Assembly (NCBI GenBank): GCA_910586995.1
Contig: CAJUKZ010000022.1
Location: forward strand, 1 to 7,900
Direction of reading: 5' to 3'
Source: an uncultured Muribaculaceae bacterium
Lineage (GTDB): Bacteria > Bacteroidota > Bacteroidia > Bacteroidales > Muribaculaceae
Length of the DNA stretch: 7,900 nt
The first letter of the stretch is position 1; the number at the start of each line of letters is the position of its first letter. Position numbers and translations under genes: made by a program. The notes under the pieces were generated by a model. It did not search any database. It was not told where the DNA came from and saw only the letters and a program-made list of their open reading frames with translations. Below, in pieces: positions 7,135 through 7,900 of the stretch.

Positions 7135-7430
7135 AACCGGCTACATCGAGCTACAATCGAGATTCCCTCGGCATAGCCACGTACACACAAAGGTGTCCGA
7201 CAGGACACAGATTCATTAGTAACCGGGTACATCGAGCCGCAGGCGAATGCGCCCGGCATAGCCAAGTCCACACAAAAGTGTCCGCAGGACACAGATTCAT
7301 TAGTAACCGGGTACATCGAGCCGCAGTCGGATGTGCCCGGCATAATCAAGTCCACACAAAAGTGTCCGCAGGACACAGATTCATTAGTAACCGGGTACAT
7401 CGAGCCGTAGGCGAGATGTGCCCGGGGGTC
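7135..7430 (+). repeat. Tandem array of A-type 84-86 bp hairpin units
   Basis: Units begin with AACCGG at 7135, 7221, 7305 and 7389, giving periods of 86, 84 and 84. The fourth unit is partial and diverges after about 7426. A full unit consists of a long stem, a GGCATAGCC mini-dyad, a spacer with TCCACACAA, a short hairpin, and the linker AGATTCATTAGT. Short hairpins are GTGTCC-GACA-GGACAC (7193-7208) and GTGTCC-GCA-GGACAC (7278-7292, 7362-7376). The two middle units are nearly identical, whereas the first resembles the inverted unit at 46-131 more closely. The array follows pdxB by 29 nt and could supply its transcript 3' end. The minus strand is open through several copies, but the varying unit length argues against coding. 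Confidence 0.92.
7307..7340 (+). repeat. Long stem-loop, third A unit
   Basis: CCGGGTACATC (7307-7317) pairs with GATGTGCCCGG (7330-7340) over 11 positions, with one T.G pair and a 12-nt loop. The stem at 7391-7401 with 7415-7425 is identical in sequence. Compared with 313-348, a C-G pair has become T-A, so pairing is preserved. The copy in the second unit has mismatches and is weaker. Confidence 0.75.
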
Positions 7431-7499
7431 CTACCAGAACTATGGCATCCGATAGGAGGCCGATTTACTGCGTCTGATCATAGATAGCAGCTCTATTTG
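7431..7499. other. Linker between the two right-hand arrays
   Basis: This short stretch does not match the A units. It holds its own dyads: TCCTA (7429-7433) with TAGGA near 7453-7457, interrupted by mismatches, and CCGATT (7459-7464) with AATCGG (7504-7509). The second pair reaches into the next array, so 7459-7509 could fold as one arm. I see no gene or promoter. Confidence 0.4.
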
Positions 7500-7846
7500 C
7501 TTTAATCGGTGTCCTCTCGGACACCTGCTGCTCCTGCATGCCTCCCGGGCACACCTGCGCCTGCGGCTTCGGTGTACCCGGTTACTACTAAATCAGCGTC
7601 CTCCGGACGCCCTCGCCTGCATACACCTGTCTGGGTCATAGCGTCGGATGATGACCGTATGCATCGCAGAGTGTCTACCAGACTCTGCGACGCCTGTTCC
7701 CTACATACCCATGTCCGATCCATAGTGCCGGGAGATGACCGTATGCACCGCAGGATGTGCTGGACCGGATGCATGCTATCCACAGAGAGTGTACCTGACG
7801 TAGCTACACACATGTTGCAGGGAGTGTCCGTTAGGACACAGCCCCC
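7500..7846. repeat. Right hairpin-module array, inverted relative of 48-392
   Basis: Dyads in order are GGTGTCC-TCTC-GGACACC (7508-7525), CCGGGCACACC with GGTGTACCCGG (7545-7555 with 7571-7581), GCGTCC-TCC-GGACGC (7596-7610), CGCAGAGT with ACTCTGCG (7665-7689), GGAT with ATCC (7768-7782), GTAGCTAC (7800-7807) and GTGTCC-GTTA-GGACAC (7824-7839). The same order runs in reverse in the left block. The first two modules face opposite to the tandem array at 7135-7430, so the two right arrays converge. The right block carries an extra 84-bp segment, whereas the left carries an extra A-type unit. No convincing gene is present. Confidence 0.85.
7637..7760. repeat. B-type repeat, two copies offset by 84 bp
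   Basis: CATAGCGTCGGATGATGACC at 7637 aligns with CATAGTGCCGGGAGATGACC at 7721, and similarity continues through CGTATGCA and CGCAG. The offset is exactly 84 bp. The left block has a single copy (minus strand, about 218-256). The sequence differs from the A units, yet the spacing equals the A-unit period. Confidence 0.75.
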
Positions 7847-7893
7847 AGTAACTTTTACCTTTGCAGACGAGATTCAGAGTTAACATTTACACT
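7847..7893. repeat. Right copy of the perfect 47-bp inverted repeat
   Basis: Exact reverse complement of 1-47. It contains the outward promoter motif at 7856-7863 and most of the dyad at 7872-7899. Perfect identity beside arrays that have drifted suggests recent duplication, gene conversion, or strong constraint on this part. Confidence 0.95.
7856..7863 (+). promoter_or_regulatory. Outward-facing Bacteroidota-type promoter motif (right end)
   Basis: TACCTTTG matches the TAnnTTTG -7 element and faces rightward out of the window. From general knowledge, TACCTTTGC-like elements are common in strong Bacteroidota promoters, including those of stable RNA genes. I see no TTG at the canonical upstream distance. 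The downstream gene lies outside the window. Confidence 0.5.
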
Positions 7894-7899
7894 CTGAAT
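7872..7899 (+). promoter_or_regulatory. 9-bp perfect dyad just downstream of the right outward promoter
   Basis: ATTCAGAGT (7872-7880) pairs exactly with ACTCTGAAT (7891-7899) across a 10-nt spacer, starting 8 bases after the TACCTTTG element. In RNA it would be a hairpin at the very 5' end of the leader; in DNA it could be an operator. The left end carries the same sequence up to the window edge, where one arm is cut. Confidence 0.6.
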
Positions 7900-7900
7900 T

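Noticed and set aside
7023..7400. Minus-strand open frame encoding a 28-residue tandem repeat (MYPVTNESVS pattern)
   Set aside because: An 84-bp period is divisible by three, so a stop-free frame repeats automatically. The frame also overlaps the end of pdxB antisense, and paired stems with covariation explain the conservation better than protein coding.
7135..7430. CRISPR array
   Set aside because: There is no alternation of constant short repeats with unique spacers; whole 84-86 bp units are conserved end to end. No cas genes are present.

Overview
The window looks like a Bacteroidales chromosome, plausibly from the gut family Muribaculaceae. The class call rests on TAnnTTTG promoters (one with an upstream TTTG 20 bases away), protein families typical of Bacteroidota, and moderately GC-rich core genes. 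The family-level guess is inference. No rRNA, tRNA, CRISPR array, transposase or integrase is visible.

Layout. Positions 1-392 are a non-coding array of hairpin-forming repeat modules. Next comes a two-gene HipB/HipA toxin-antitoxin operon (520-1979) with its own promoter. A run of four housekeeping-type genes on the same strand follows (2127-7105): a THUMP-domain 23S rRNA methyltransferase with a long arginine/aspartate-rich tail, purD, a polytopic membrane protein, and pdxB. They are tightly spaced (37 nt, 8 nt, then a 19-nt overlap) and probably form one transcription unit. Positions 7106-7900 are a second non-coding array.

The most unusual content is in the two flanks. The outer 47 bases at each end are a perfect inverted repeat carrying an outward-facing TACCTTTG promoter motif. 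The 392-bp left block (1-392) and the right block (7500-7893) are inverted relatives across their whole length, although their module content differs. Between pdxB and the right block sits a further tandem array of about 3.5 units with an 84-86 bp period (7135-7430). A complete unit contains a long hairpin (CCGGGTACATC pairing with GATGTGCCCGG) and a short one (GTGTCC/GGACAC). Both stems show compensatory base changes between copies. The long stem keeps a T.G pair that could be a G.U wobble in RNA from only one strand. I do not recognise this as a named element; it behaves like a modular, structure-conserved intergenic repeat (REP/BIME-like or a non-coding RNA).

How the parts fit together: the central genes serve translation (rRNA methylation), de novo purine synthesis and vitamin B6 synthesis, with hipBA as an accessory module beside the left array. 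The arrays lie directly upstream of outward promoters. They may therefore belong to the control regions of two duplicated, divergent units outside the window, or mark the ends of an invertible or mobile segment.
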